The notes under the pieces are model-generated. The model was not told the DNA's origin, did no database searches, and saw only the letters and a list, made by a program, of their open reading frames with translations. DNA of 64,000 nt from NCBI GenBank assembly GCA_900469615.1, contig UBYA01000020.1:41992-105991 (forward strand), in the 5' to 3' direction. The DNA is from Hyphomicrobiales bacterium. GTDB lineage: Bacteria > Pseudomonadota > Alphaproteobacteria > Rhizobiales > Rhizobiaceae. The position numbers and the translations under genes were made by a program. This document shows, piece by piece, positions 53,214 to 63,485 of this stretch (position 1 is its first letter; each line of letters begins with the position of its first letter).

Positions 53214-54392
53214 TCAGGCAGCAGCCTGGGAGAGCGTCGCTTTCTGCGTTTCGAAAGCCCAGGCAAGCCAGGGCATCAGCTTCTGCATGTCGGAAGCTTC
53301 GATCGTTGCACCAGCCCAGATGCGCAAGCCCGAGGGTGCGTCGCGATAGTGGCCGACGTCATAGGCGACGCCTTCCTTCTCGAGGAGCGCAACCAGGCCC
53401 TTGGCGAAATTCGCCTGACCGTCGGCATCGAGAGCGACGACATCCTTGTCGACGATCTTCAGGCAGACGGAAGTGTTGGACGCCGTCTCCGCCTTGACGG
53501 CAAGATTGGCGATCCAGTCGTTGGCGGCAACGAAGTCGTGGATGACCTTGGCGTTGGCATCGGCGCGGCCGACCAGCGCCTTCAGGCCGCCGAGGTCCTT
53601 CGCCCAGAGAAGCGCGTCGATATAGTCTTCCACGCAGAGCATCGAAGGCGTGTTGATCGTTTCGCCAGTAAAGATGCCTTCGATCAGCTTGCCGCCGCTG
53701 GTCATGCGGAAGATCTTCGGCAGCGGCCAGGCCGGCACATAGGTCGTGAGGCGCTCGACGGCGCGCGGCGAGAGAATGATGACGCCATGTGCGCCCTCGC
53801 CGCCCAGAACCTTCTGCCAGGAGAAGGTAACAACGTCGAGCTTGGCAAAGTCGAGGTTCTGCGCGAAGGCGGCCGAGGTGGCGTCGCAGATCGTCAGGCC
53901 CTTGCGGTCCGCCGGGATGAAATCGGCGTTCGGGACGCGCACGCCCGAGGTGGTGCCGTTCCAGGCGAAGACCACGTCGCGGTCGAAATCGACCGTGGAA
54001 AGATCGGGCAGCTCGCCGTAGCCGGCTTCGAGCTTGCGGACGTCCTTGAGCTTCAGCTGCTTGACGACGTCGGTGACCCAGCCGGCACCGAAGCTTTCCC
54101 AGGCGAGCATGTCGACACCGCGCTCGCCGAGCAGCGACCACAGGGCCATTTCGACGGCGCCGGTGTCGGAGGCCGGAACGATGCCGATGCGGTAGTCCGC
54201 CGGTACTTCCAGAATTTCGCGGGTGAGATCGATGGCCTGCTTCAGCTTGGCTTTACCGACCTTCGCGCGGTGCGAACGGCCGAGGGCCGCGTCGGAAAGA
54301 GCATCGAGCGTCCAACCGGGGCGCTTCGAGCAGGGGCCAGAAGAGAAATGGGTATTCTCCGGACGGATGTCCGGCTTGGCGAGCTTAGTCAT
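53214..54392 (-). CDS. serC: Phosphoserine aminotransferase
   Basis: A 392-residue PLP enzyme making phosphoserine from phosphohydroxypyruvate and glutamate. The N-terminus PDIRPENTHFSSGPCSKRPG is typical of the alphaproteobacterial branch; the PLP lysine is in VVTFSWQKVLGGEGAHG. It is first in the serC-serA operon and carries the conserved rhizobial leader RNA upstream of its ATG at 54392. Confidence 0.96.
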   Translation of the reverse strand: MTKLAKPDIRPENTHFSSGPCSKRPGWTLDALSDAALGRSHRAKVGKAKLKQAIDLTREILEVPADYRIGIVPASDTGAVEMALWSLLGERGVDMLAWESFGAGWVTDVVKQLKLKDVRKLEAGYGELPDLSTVDFDRDVVFAWNGTTSGVRVPNADFIPADRKGLTICDATSAAFAQNLDFAKLDVVTFSWQKVLGGEGAHGVIILSPRAVERLTTYVPAWPLPKIFRMTSGGKLIEGIFTGETINTPSMLCVEDYIDALLWAKDLGGLKALVGRADANAKVIHDFVAANDWIANLAVKAETASNTSVCLKIVDKDVVALDADGQANFAKGLVALLEKEGVAYDVGHYRDAPSGLRIWAGATIEASDMQKLMPWLAWAFETQKATLSQAAA

Positions 54393-54434
54393 GATGCTAT
54401 CCTCTCAGATAGAAAGCTCCTCGTTGGGGAGGAG
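54393..54434 (-). ncRNA. serC leader RNA motif (cis-regulatory)
   Basis: Two tandem hairpins precede serC on the minus strand: CTCCTC-CCCAAC-GAGGAG (54434-54417) and CTATC-TGAGAG-GATAG (54412-54397). The second carries the GAGAGG ribosome site in its loop and 3' arm, 8 nt from the ATG. This matches the serC RNA motif described in Rhizobiales. The ligand, if any, is not known; control of translation start is likely. Confidence 0.72.
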
Positions 54435-54657
54435 TGTCCCGCCGCCGGATATATGGGAAGCCGCCTACAAGCGCAATAGCAAAAATTACGGATGGCGCTT
54501 CATCACGAAGTCGTGCGAAAAGTTTGCTGGCGTGCAAGTCACGCGCAATGAAATAACGCTAAATTCGATCTTCCAAAAGCTGGTTTTTGTGCCGGCAGAC
54601 GATCATATAAGGCTAGACGCCCGATGGTTGCGCCGACAAAAATAATAAGTGTGCTTG

Positions 54658-55443
54658 ATGTCTTTAATTGCACTTGCCGAAAGCCAATCTGCGCCTGCGC
54701 AAGCCATGCCTGTCTATCTGATCAACATCGATCGGGCGGCGGAAAGGCTCGCTGAAATCCAGCGGCAGGGCGATGAATTCGGCTTCCAGTTCGAACGTAT
54801 CGACGGCGTCGACGGCGCCCTCGTTCCATGCGAGCAATGGGTCGATGTGGATCACGATCGCTTCCAGCGCAGGCATGGCCGCACCATTCTGCCGGGCGAA
54901 TACGGTTGCTACCGCAGCCACCTGATGGCGCTGCGCCAGTTTCTGGCCGGCGGCGACGAGATGGCCGTGATCATCGAGGACGATGTCGCCCTTGATGCCG
55001 ATTTCCTGTCGCGCGCGCTGGCAGCGAAGGAAGCCGCACCCACCGCCGACCTGATCAAGCTCGTCAACCACCGCTGGGGCGGCTTCCGCACCACGACGCG
55101 CAGCCGCATGGGAGATATCGTCGGCCGCTGCCTCTTCGGCCCGCAGGGCTCGACGGCCTGCTATCTCGTCACGCGCGGCGGCGCCGAAAAAATCGTGAAA
55201 TCGCTGACGATCATGTCGCTGCCCTGGGACGTCGCCGTGGAGCGCGGCTGGGACATGCGCGTGTCCATCTTCAGCACGCGCACAAACATTGCAGGCTTCA
55301 GCCGGCTGCAGAGAAAGACCATGATCGGCTGGCGCCGCGATTACCGCGCCGCCAAATCATCCGCGTGGCGCCGCATACCGGCCCATCTGTTCCGTACCTG
55401 GGATTTCTTTCGCCGCATCGCCTATGTACTGACGACGCCTTAG
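54658..55443 (+). CDS. Glycosyltransferase family 25 (LPS biosynthesis-type) protein
   Basis: A 261-residue enzyme. PVYLINIDRAAERLAEIQRQ near residue 17 and GEYGCYRSHLMALRQFLAGG, then MAVIIEDDVALDADFL are the GT25 signatures; EDD is the metal-binding part. It would add a galactose-like sugar to LPS or surface glycan. Starts at GTG 54649, ATG 54658 or ATG 54706 are possible; most relatives begin near MPVYLIN. None has a strong ribosome site. Confidence 0.85.
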   Translation: MSLIALAESQSAPAQAMPVYLINIDRAAERLAEIQRQGDEFGFQFERIDGVDGALVPCEQWVDVDHDRFQRRHGRTILPGEYGCYRSHLMALRQFLAGGDEMAVIIEDDVALDADFLSRALAAKEAAPTADLIKLVNHRWGGFRTTTRSRMGDIVGRCLFGPQGSTACYLVTRGGAEKIVKSLTIMSLPWDVAVERGWDMRVSIFSTRTNIAGFSRLQRKTMIGWRRDYRAAKSSAWRRIPAHLFRTWDFFRRIAYVLTTP

Positions 55444-55482
55444 GGAGGTTCCATGAAAGGCCGAGCCGCTCCGGGCATCGGC

Positions 55483-56316
55483 CTACCAGGTGGTGATCCT
55501 GAGGCCGACGCGAATTTCGTGACGCGACAGCGCACCGTCGCGTCCCATGGTGCCGCCGGCGCCCGCAGCCGAATCGGCCGCGGAATAGCCGAACATGTCG
55601 CCGCCGGCGATATGGGAAAAGCGATAGCCAAGGTCGACCTTGACGTTCGGCGCGATCTCGTAGGCGACGCCGGCCATCAGCGCATAGGTCATACGCCAGT
55701 CGCTCTCGCCGGGATAGCGTGTGCTGACCGAAGCCGCACCCGCGCAGCCCGAAATTCCATCCACGCAGGAGCCGACGGCATTGACGCTGCTCCAGGAGAC
55801 ATGCGTCGCGCCGAGACCGGCGCCGACATAGGGTGTAAAACCGGCAACCGTTCCGAGATCGACATAGCCGTTGACCATCAGGCTACCGGCCTTGAAGGAG
55901 GACCGCGCCTTGGTGGAGCAACCGGTGCCGCCCGCTCCGCCGGAGCAAGACGAATCGCTTGAAACGCGCCCGTTGAAGTCGCCAGTGAAGAAATCGCCGC
56001 TGACATCGGCACGAAACAGGTCGTTGAATTGATAACCGATGCCCAGGCCGCCGGAAAAATCACCGCCGAAGCGGTTCGAATCGAAATGACCGGAATCGTA
56101 ATCGCCTCCAGCGGGATCATAGGCGCGGAATGTCGTATCGCTGCGGCTGGCGTTGACGGCGTATCCGACATCGCCGCGTACGTACCATCCCTTTGCAGCC
56201 TGGACGCTGACTTCGGGCATCTTGATCTCCGGCGGCGGCGCATCGCCCGCAAGCGCAACATTCGCGGATGCGCCTGCCATCGCCGCGGCCAGCGCCAAAG
56301 CGTCGAAACGGATCAT
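55483..56316 (-). CDS. Outer-membrane beta-barrel protein (Omp25/31-like) 1
   Basis: A 277-residue outer-membrane protein. Signal peptide MIRFDALALAAAMAGASANV, then ALAGDAP. The mature start GWYVRGDVGYAVNASRS and YVDLGTVAGFTPYVGAGLGA show alternating barrel strands; the C-terminus ends IRVGLRITTW with a terminal aromatic for Bam recognition. Four cysteines lie in two extracellular-type loops. Start 56316 is chosen over the in-frame upstream extension because of the signal peptide. Followed downstream by the GT25 gene, convergent. Confidence 0.87.
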   Translation of the reverse strand: MIRFDALALAAAMAGASANVALAGDAPPPEIKMPEVSVQAAKGWYVRGDVGYAVNASRSDTTFRAYDPAGGDYDSGHFDSNRFGGDFSGGLGIGYQFNDLFRADVSGDFFTGDFNGRVSSDSSCSGGAGGTGCSTKARSSFKAGSLMVNGYVDLGTVAGFTPYVGAGLGATHVSWSSVNAVGSCVDGISGCAGAASVSTRYPGESDWRMTYALMAGVAYEIAPNVKVDLGYRFSHIAGGDMFGYSAADSAAGAGGTMGRDGALSRHEIRVGLRITTW

Positions 56317-56503
56317 TACCCCTCGCCTTCCAACCTCGGACAAACGCCCGCATGTCGAACCGGCCGACTTCTTTGCCTTGCGCAATGCCTCAAAGGAGCA
56401 CTCTCTGCAGAAAGCCGCCGTTCTCATTTCATTAACCATAGGGAATTCATGGTTAATGAAGCTTTAAGACCACAAGGAATTGCTTAACGAGAGGGAAAAT
56501 AGC

Positions 56504-56535
56504 AAAAGCCGCCCGGATGGAACCGGGCGGCTTTT
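56504..56535 (-). terminator. Rho-independent terminator of barrel gene 2
   Basis: Perfect 13-bp stem AAAAGCCGCCCGG / CCGGGCGGCTTTT with a 6-nt loop, 22 bp after the stop, ending in TTTT on the minus strand. Confidence 0.88.
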
Positions 56536-56557
56536 CAACGACGTGGATGCGAAGTGC

Positions 56558-57409
56558 TTACTTGTAGACCGAAGGCTGCACCGGAATGTCGGCCGGCGGC
56601 ATATAGCTTGCGGTCTGGCAGCCGCCGAAGGTATAGCGGGCGCCGATACGGGCTTCGTGCAGGTTCAGGCCCTTGTCATAGCCGGGACCGCCGTTCTCGG
56701 CGTAGCCGAACATGTCGCCACCCTGAACATGGCGATAGCGATAGCCGATATCAGCCTTCAGGTTGCAGGTCAGGTCGATGGAAGTACCGGCCATCAGCGC
56801 GTAGGTGAAGCGCCAGCTGCCGCGGCCGTTGTGCGAAACCGTCCCGTCGCACGAATCCGGATTGGCATCCGAACAGGAGGTATTCTTCAGCTTGTCCCAT
56901 TTGACGTAAGTGCCGCCGAGACCGCCGCCGACATAAGGCGTGAAGACGCCGTAGGTGCCGAGATCGACATAGGCGTTGGCAAGCAGGCTGTATGCCGTCA
57001 GCGAGGTCAGGTCGCGGGAGGTTGCCGCGGTCGGCGTGTAGCCCGGCCCGCAGGCGCCGCAATCGCCCTTCGTCGAACCCTTGAAATCGGACTTGAAGAG
57101 GTAATCCAGCGTCAGGTCCGTGCGCAGGTAGTTGTTGATCTGATAGCCGACGCCGCCGCCGAGGGTGACGTTGTTGTCAAGCTTCGCACGGTCGAAATCG
57201 ACCAGGCTGGAGTTGGAGCCCTGAAAATAGTTGGCGCCGCGCAGGTTCGTGAAGGCGTAGCCGACATCGCCGCGCAGATACCAGCCGCTGGACTGGGCGA
57301 CGGTCACTTCCGGTGCCGGCTGGGCCGGTTCCGGTGTATAAAGATCAGCGGAAAAGGCCGACGTGCCGACAAGCAAAGTGGCAAGTGCCCCCAACAGGGA
57401 TTTCATCAT
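56558..57409 (-). CDS. Outer-membrane beta-barrel protein (Omp25/31-like) 2
   Basis: A 283-residue paralogue of the previous protein. Signal peptide MMKSLLGALATLLVGTSAFS; the mature start SSGWYLRGDVGYAFTNLRG, FTPYVGGGLGGTYVKW and FTYALMAGTSIDL match the first barrel. It ends in a barrel strand ARIGARYTFGG plus a 20-residue tail (ending PSVYK) instead of a terminal aromatic. Loop cysteines (DCGACG and CSDANPDSC) may form disulfides. GGAG lies 8 nt upstream of ATG 57409. The 320 bp upstream to 57729 is AT-rich promoter-like DNA. Confidence 0.87.
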   Translation of the reverse strand: MMKSLLGALATLLVGTSAFSADLYTPEPAQPAPEVTVAQSSGWYLRGDVGYAFTNLRGANYFQGSNSSLVDFDRAKLDNNVTLGGGVGYQINNYLRTDLTLDYLFKSDFKGSTKGDCGACGPGYTPTAATSRDLTSLTAYSLLANAYVDLGTYGVFTPYVGGGLGGTYVKWDKLKNTSCSDANPDSCDGTVSHNGRGSWRFTYALMAGTSIDLTCNLKADIGYRYRHVQGGDMFGYAENGGPGYDKGLNLHEARIGARYTFGGCQTASYMPPADIPVQPSVYK

Positions 57410-57729
57410 GGCTTTGGCTCCAAATTTCTCGCCTTTGGCACAGCAGATGCTTGCCAAGCGAAAAGACATCGCAGGGATAATGAAGAAAAGGAGTTAAAAC
57501 CTGATTAACTACGAATATTTACCCTGTTTTTTAAGGCATATACTTCGATCAATATATTAGTAATTTTAGATTCTACAATAAAGAGAAAGAGATACGGATG
57601 GTGGCGCCCGTTACTTCTGTAGTAAGAGATGAGCCGAAGGAAGATATCTGAGCCGGTCTTCTAAACCAATTGGCAAGAATAGCGCCATTACAGTACGGCG
57701 GCAGGAAAGCTGACTCAGGGAGGAAATCT

Positions 57730-58284
57730 TTGACTTGTCATCGAAGAATTTGGGCCTGCCTGGGGCTCGCCGTTATCTTCCTGAGCTCGGGCGCTCTGGC
57801 CGGCACAATGCCGATAAAGCCCGTCGCAGCCACGGTATGGAACAAGGGGCGCGAGACAGGGCTGCCGATCCCGCGCTATGTTTCGCTCAGAGCCCATAAG
57901 GCGCGCATGCGCGTAGGCCCGTCCACGATCTACGCAACCAAATGGATCTATATGAAGCCCGGCCTCCCTCTGGAGATCATCGACGAATACGGCCATTGGC
58001 GGCAGGTCCGCGACGATACCGGCGTGACCGGCTGGATGCACAGCGCCCTGCTCTCCGGCATGCGTACGGCGGTGATCGCCCCATGGCTGACGAAGAACGC
58101 CATGTTGCGCGCCGATCCCTCCGCGACCGGCAGGGCGATCGCCGAGCTGCAGCCGCGCGTGCTCGTTTCGCTGCAATCCTGCACGGGAACATGGTGCCGG
58201 GTTTCAGTCACCGAGCACGCGGCAAGAGGCTATGTCAGGCAGGACAAGCTTTGGGGCGCTTATCCCGGCGAAATGTTCCGGTAA
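57730..58284 (+). CDS. Secreted SH3-domain protein (TTG start)
   Basis: A 184-residue exported protein with bacterial SH3 repeats (DUF1058-like): signal peptide RIWACLGLAVIFLSSGALAG, then YVSLRAHKARMRVGPSTIYA and WRQVRDDTGVTGWMHSALLS, then ENA-like MLRADPSATGRAIAELQP and CRVSVTEHAARGYVRQD. TTG 57730 is chosen because AGGGAGG lies 6 nt upstream; it gives a clean signal peptide. A cell-wall-associated role is usual for such proteins. Confidence 0.85.
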   Translation: MTCHRRIWACLGLAVIFLSSGALAGTMPIKPVAATVWNKGRETGLPIPRYVSLRAHKARMRVGPSTIYATKWIYMKPGLPLEIIDEYGHWRQVRDDTGVTGWMHSALLSGMRTAVIAPWLTKNAMLRADPSATGRAIAELQPRVLVSLQSCTGTWCRVSVTEHAARGYVRQDKLWGAYPGEMFR

Positions 58285-58316
58285 GCGGAAACCCGTATCC
58301 GGAGCCGGACAGCAAA

Positions 58317-58341
58317 ATGGCCACCTCGACAAGGCGGCCAT
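58317..58341 (-). terminator. glmM terminator
   Basis: ATGGCCGCCT / AGGTGGCCAT on the minus strand forms a 10-bp stem with one G-U pair and a 5-nt loop, followed by TTTT. It also lies just after the SH3 gene stop on the opposite strand. Confidence 0.78.
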
Positions 58342-58372
58342 GATCTGAAATTCGCGATTGTCCCGCCGCCGT

Positions 58373-59725
58373 TCAGGCAGCCGAGCGGACATTCGATATT
58401 ACGTCGATCAAGCCGCCGACAATGCGCTCGATCTGGCCGCGATCATCGCCTTCCGCCATGACGCGGATCAGGGGTTCGGTGCCGGACGGTCGGATGACGA
58501 GGCGGCCATTGCGGGCAAGCTCGCTTTCGGCATCGGCGATCGCCTGACGCACCTGGATGTCCTCCAGCGGCTTGCCGCCGGATATGCGGACATTGCGCAG
58601 CAACTGCGGCACGGGCTCGAAACGGCGGCAGACTTCGCTGACCGGCTTGCCGGTGCGCTTTACCGCGACAAGGATCTGCAAGGCAGCCACCAGGCCGTCG
58701 CCCGTCGTGCCATAGTCGGAAAGCACGATATGACCGGACTGCTCGCCGCCGACATTGTAATCGTGCTGGCGCATATGCTCGACGACGTAACGGTCGCCGA
58801 CAGCCGTGCGGGCAAGCGACATGTCGCGATCTTCCAGGAAGCGCTCCAGGCCGAGGTTGGACATGACCGTTGCCACGATGCCGTTGCCGCGCAACGTCTG
58901 GCTCTCGGCCCAGCTCTCCGCGATGACGGCCATCAGCTGATCGCCGTCGATGATGGCGCCGGTTTCGTCGACGATGATGACGCGGTCGGCATCGCCATCG
59001 AGCGCGATACCGATATCGGCGCGCACTTCATCCACCTTCTTTTGCAGCGCCACCGGGCTGGTGGAGCCGCAATTGAGATTGATATTCGTGCCGTTCGGCT
59101 CGTTGCCGATGGTTACGACATCCGCACCGAGCTCCCAAAGAACGGCCGGGGCAACCTTGTAGGCGGCGCCGTTCGCACAATCGATGGCGATCCTGAGCCC
59201 CTGCAGCGTGACGTCGCGCGGCAGCGTACGCTTGGCATGCTCGACATAGCGGTCGTGCACGCCGTCGATACGCTTGGCCCGGCCGATATTGCCGGACTTT
59301 ACAAGATGCTCCGACATGTCCCGGTCCAGCATGTCCTCGATCTTCATTTCCAGATCGTCGGACAGCTTGTAGCCATCGGGGCCGAAAAGCTTGATGCCGT
59401 TGTCCTCATAGGGATTATGCGAGGCGGAAATCATCACGCCGATGTCGGCGCGCAGCGAGCGTGTCAGCATGGCAACGGCAGGCGTCGGAATGGGGCCAAG
59501 AACGAAGGCGTCGACACCGGCCGCGGTGAAGCCCGCGACTATCGCATTTTCCAGCATATAGCCGGAAAGACGCGTGTCCTTGCCGATCACGACGCGGTGA
59601 CGGTGGCTGCCGCGATGGAAGATCGTGCCGGCGGCAATCCCCACGCGCATGGCAAGATCCGGGGTCATCGGGTAGATATTCGATTGACCGCGAATTCCGT
59701 CCGTTCCGAAATAGCGACGCTTCAT
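58373..59725 (-). CDS. glmM: Phosphoglucosamine mutase
   Basis: A 450-residue enzyme converting glucosamine-6-phosphate to glucosamine-1-phosphate for peptidoglycan and LPS. The N-terminus is MKRRYFGTDGIRG; the phosphoserine loop is ISASHNPYEDNGIKLFG; metal binding is in ALDGDADRVI; the phosphate-binding C-terminus is VIRPSGTEPLIRVM. ATG 59725 has AGGAGTG upstream. It lies downstream of ftsH, the conserved rhizobial order, but a terminator separates them. Confidence 0.96.
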   Translation of the reverse strand: MKRRYFGTDGIRGQSNIYPMTPDLAMRVGIAAGTIFHRGSHRHRVVIGKDTRLSGYMLENAIVAGFTAAGVDAFVLGPIPTPAVAMLTRSLRADIGVMISASHNPYEDNGIKLFGPDGYKLSDDLEMKIEDMLDRDMSEHLVKSGNIGRAKRIDGVHDRYVEHAKRTLPRDVTLQGLRIAIDCANGAAYKVAPAVLWELGADVVTIGNEPNGTNINLNCGSTSPVALQKKVDEVRADIGIALDGDADRVIIVDETGAIIDGDQLMAVIAESWAESQTLRGNGIVATVMSNLGLERFLEDRDMSLARTAVGDRYVVEHMRQHDYNVGGEQSGHIVLSDYGTTGDGLVAALQILVAVKRTGKPVSEVCRRFEPVPQLLRNVRISGGKPLEDIQVRQAIADAESELARNGRLVIRPSGTEPLIRVMAEGDDRGQIERIVGGLIDVISNVRSAA

Positions 59726-60089
59726 AAGCACTCCTGTCGTTGCTGCATCGTTGCGAGACATGCAGCGGCATCGAAATCGTCGCTCCGATCCGGAGGCGCT
59801 ACGAGGATCGATGCTTGTGGCTCATGCCACAGATTGTAAAACTCGGCACTTAAATTACCGAGACCGCCTATTACAACGCGTTACCATTAATAAGCACTAA
59901 AAAACTGCGCCGGACGGAGACTGACAATATTCCAATTCACAGCATGCGCTGCCCGTATTACTTCTTCCGGCTAAGCAGATCGTGCGTCTGCCCACGTCCG
60001 GAGTATTGCGCCAGACGGCCAGACGGAAAAAGGCCGGCTCCCTTTTTCAGGTGCCGGCCGTTTGTATTTCGCTCAAAGGTCTCAGGCCG
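59726..60089. other. Gap between ftsH and glmM
   Basis: 364 bp with no gene. It holds the ftsH terminator (60032-60059) and an AT-rich stretch around 59840-59900 that likely contains the glmM promoter. No riboswitch-like fold could be recognised by eye. Confidence 0.5.
60032..60059 (-). terminator. ftsH terminator
   Basis: On the minus strand GGCCGGC and GCCGGCC form a 7-bp GC stem with a 14-nt loop, followed by TTTTT (60031-60027), 31 bp after the ftsH stop. Confidence 0.8.
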
Positions 60090-62033
<1,944 letters not shown>

Positions 62034-62148
62034 CGAACTCCCCAGCACTGAAACTTCCGTCGCTGAGCGACGGCATTACTTGATCCCTAACATAGGGTTG
62101 CGCCAAGCCGTTGCCAAGGCAAACCGCATCGCCGCATGTTTTTTCCGT

Positions 62149-63480
62149 CTATAGGGCCGAAAGCGGCAGCCGCCTATAGGCTTCTCGCCCAAAAACGATC
62201 GAAAGACGATCGGCAAATGTGAGGTCAAATCGTGTCAGAAAGCGGTCGAACGGCGCAAGATAAGGCGTAATCTCCACCGATGCCGCTCCAGCTCCGGCTT
62301 CCGCCGCAATCAGCGGCATCGCCGCGCGAGCGCGTTTCACCGCCGCTTTCGGCAGCGTCGACGGGAAAAACGCTGAACCTTCCGCTCCGCAGGCATGCAC
62401 GCCGACCGACGTCCGGCCCAAATTGCCGATCTCGAAGCGACCGTCCCAAATGCCCTTTGCGCCGGGCAGGATCGACAGCGGCGCGATGTTGCGGCTTTCC
62501 CGCATGAGGTAGAGCGCATCGCGGCGCAGGTCGAAGACCACACCGCCGGCCGTACGTCGACCGAAATCCGCACCCTTCACGAATTCGAGAATACGCTCCA
62601 TCTGCGCGCGTCCGGGGGCATAAGCCTTGCCGCCGAAGACGGCAGCCAGATAAGACAGGGCATAGGCCACGACCGCCTTATCCGCGCCGAGCGCGGATCG
62701 ATCGATGGCGCAGAGCGCGTTCGCATAAACGGCGACGTGATCGTCAAGCCACGCGGCCGCCCGCCGCGAAAGGGCCGAACGATCGGCAGCCCCATCCGCA
62801 GGCATGGCCACCGCCGCATCCCGTGCGAGACCCATGCGGGTGCGAACCCGCTCGTACTTCACATCCTCGTTGCTGGGATCATCGAGCCAGGATACGCCGC
62901 GCGTCTTGAGATAGGCTCTGATATCCGCCCTCCGGCACGCCAGAAACGGCCTGACAATCCAGATGCGGCGGTCGAACAGCACCGCATCGGCGATGCCGGT
63001 GCCGATGCCGCCTTCGTCTTCCTGTCGCCGCTTGCTGCGCATCAGCATCGTCTCGCGCTGGTCGTCCAGAGTATGAGCGGTGACGATCAGATCGGCGGAA
63101 ATCTCGTCGGCGAGATCGGCAAGCAGCTCATAGCGCGCCTCGCGCGCAGCGGCCATGATACCGCTCTTCGGCTTCTCGTCGTTCCAGCGACGGATGAAAT
63201 GGGAAATACCGCGCGAAGCGCAGAGTGCGGCGACATGGCGCGCTTCGTCTGCCGCTTCAGCCCGCAAGCCATGATCTATGGTCGCGGCGCTAAGAGTAAC
63301 ATCTTTGTGAAGGTCCGATTTCAGCCGCTCGGCAAGCGTAACCAGCAGCCCGGTGGAATCGCTGCCGCCCGAAATGGCGACCAGGATATGGGCAGGCTTC
63401 GATAGGGAATGCAGAAATTCGCCTGTGGCCACTTCGGGCACGGGAGCTGTGGCACAGCCGGTCACAGCGTCAACAGACAT
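62149..63480 (-). CDS. tilS: tRNA(Ile)-lysidine synthase
   Basis: A 443-residue enzyme that converts C34 of tRNA-Ile(CAU) to lysidine. The PP-loop is VAISGGSDSTGLL; IDHGLRAEAADEARHV and TAHTLDDQRETMLMR are family signatures (usual AHHxDDxxET, here AHTLDD). The C-terminal part is shorter than in E. coli, lacking a clear complete TilS_C domain. It sits between cpoB (6 bp upstream) and ftsH, the conserved alphaproteobacterial order. Confidence 0.94.
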   Translation of the reverse strand: MSVDAVTGCATAPVPEVATGEFLHSLSKPAHILVAISGGSDSTGLLVTLAERLKSDLHKDVTLSAATIDHGLRAEAADEARHVAALCASRGISHFIRRWNDEKPKSGIMAAAREARYELLADLADEISADLIVTAHTLDDQRETMLMRSKRRQEDEGGIGTGIADAVLFDRRIWIVRPFLACRRADIRAYLKTRGVSWLDDPSNEDVKYERVRTRMGLARDAAVAMPADGAADRSALSRRAAAWLDDHVAVYANALCAIDRSALGADKAVVAYALSYLAAVFGGKAYAPGRAQMERILEFVKGADFGRRTAGGVVFDLRRDALYLMRESRNIAPLSILPGAKGIWDGRFEIGNLGRTSVGVHACGAEGSAFFPSTLPKAAVKRARAAMPLIAAEAGAGAASVEITPYLAPFDRFLTRFDLTFADRLSIVFGREAYRRLPLSAL

Positions 63481-63485
63481 GGCGT

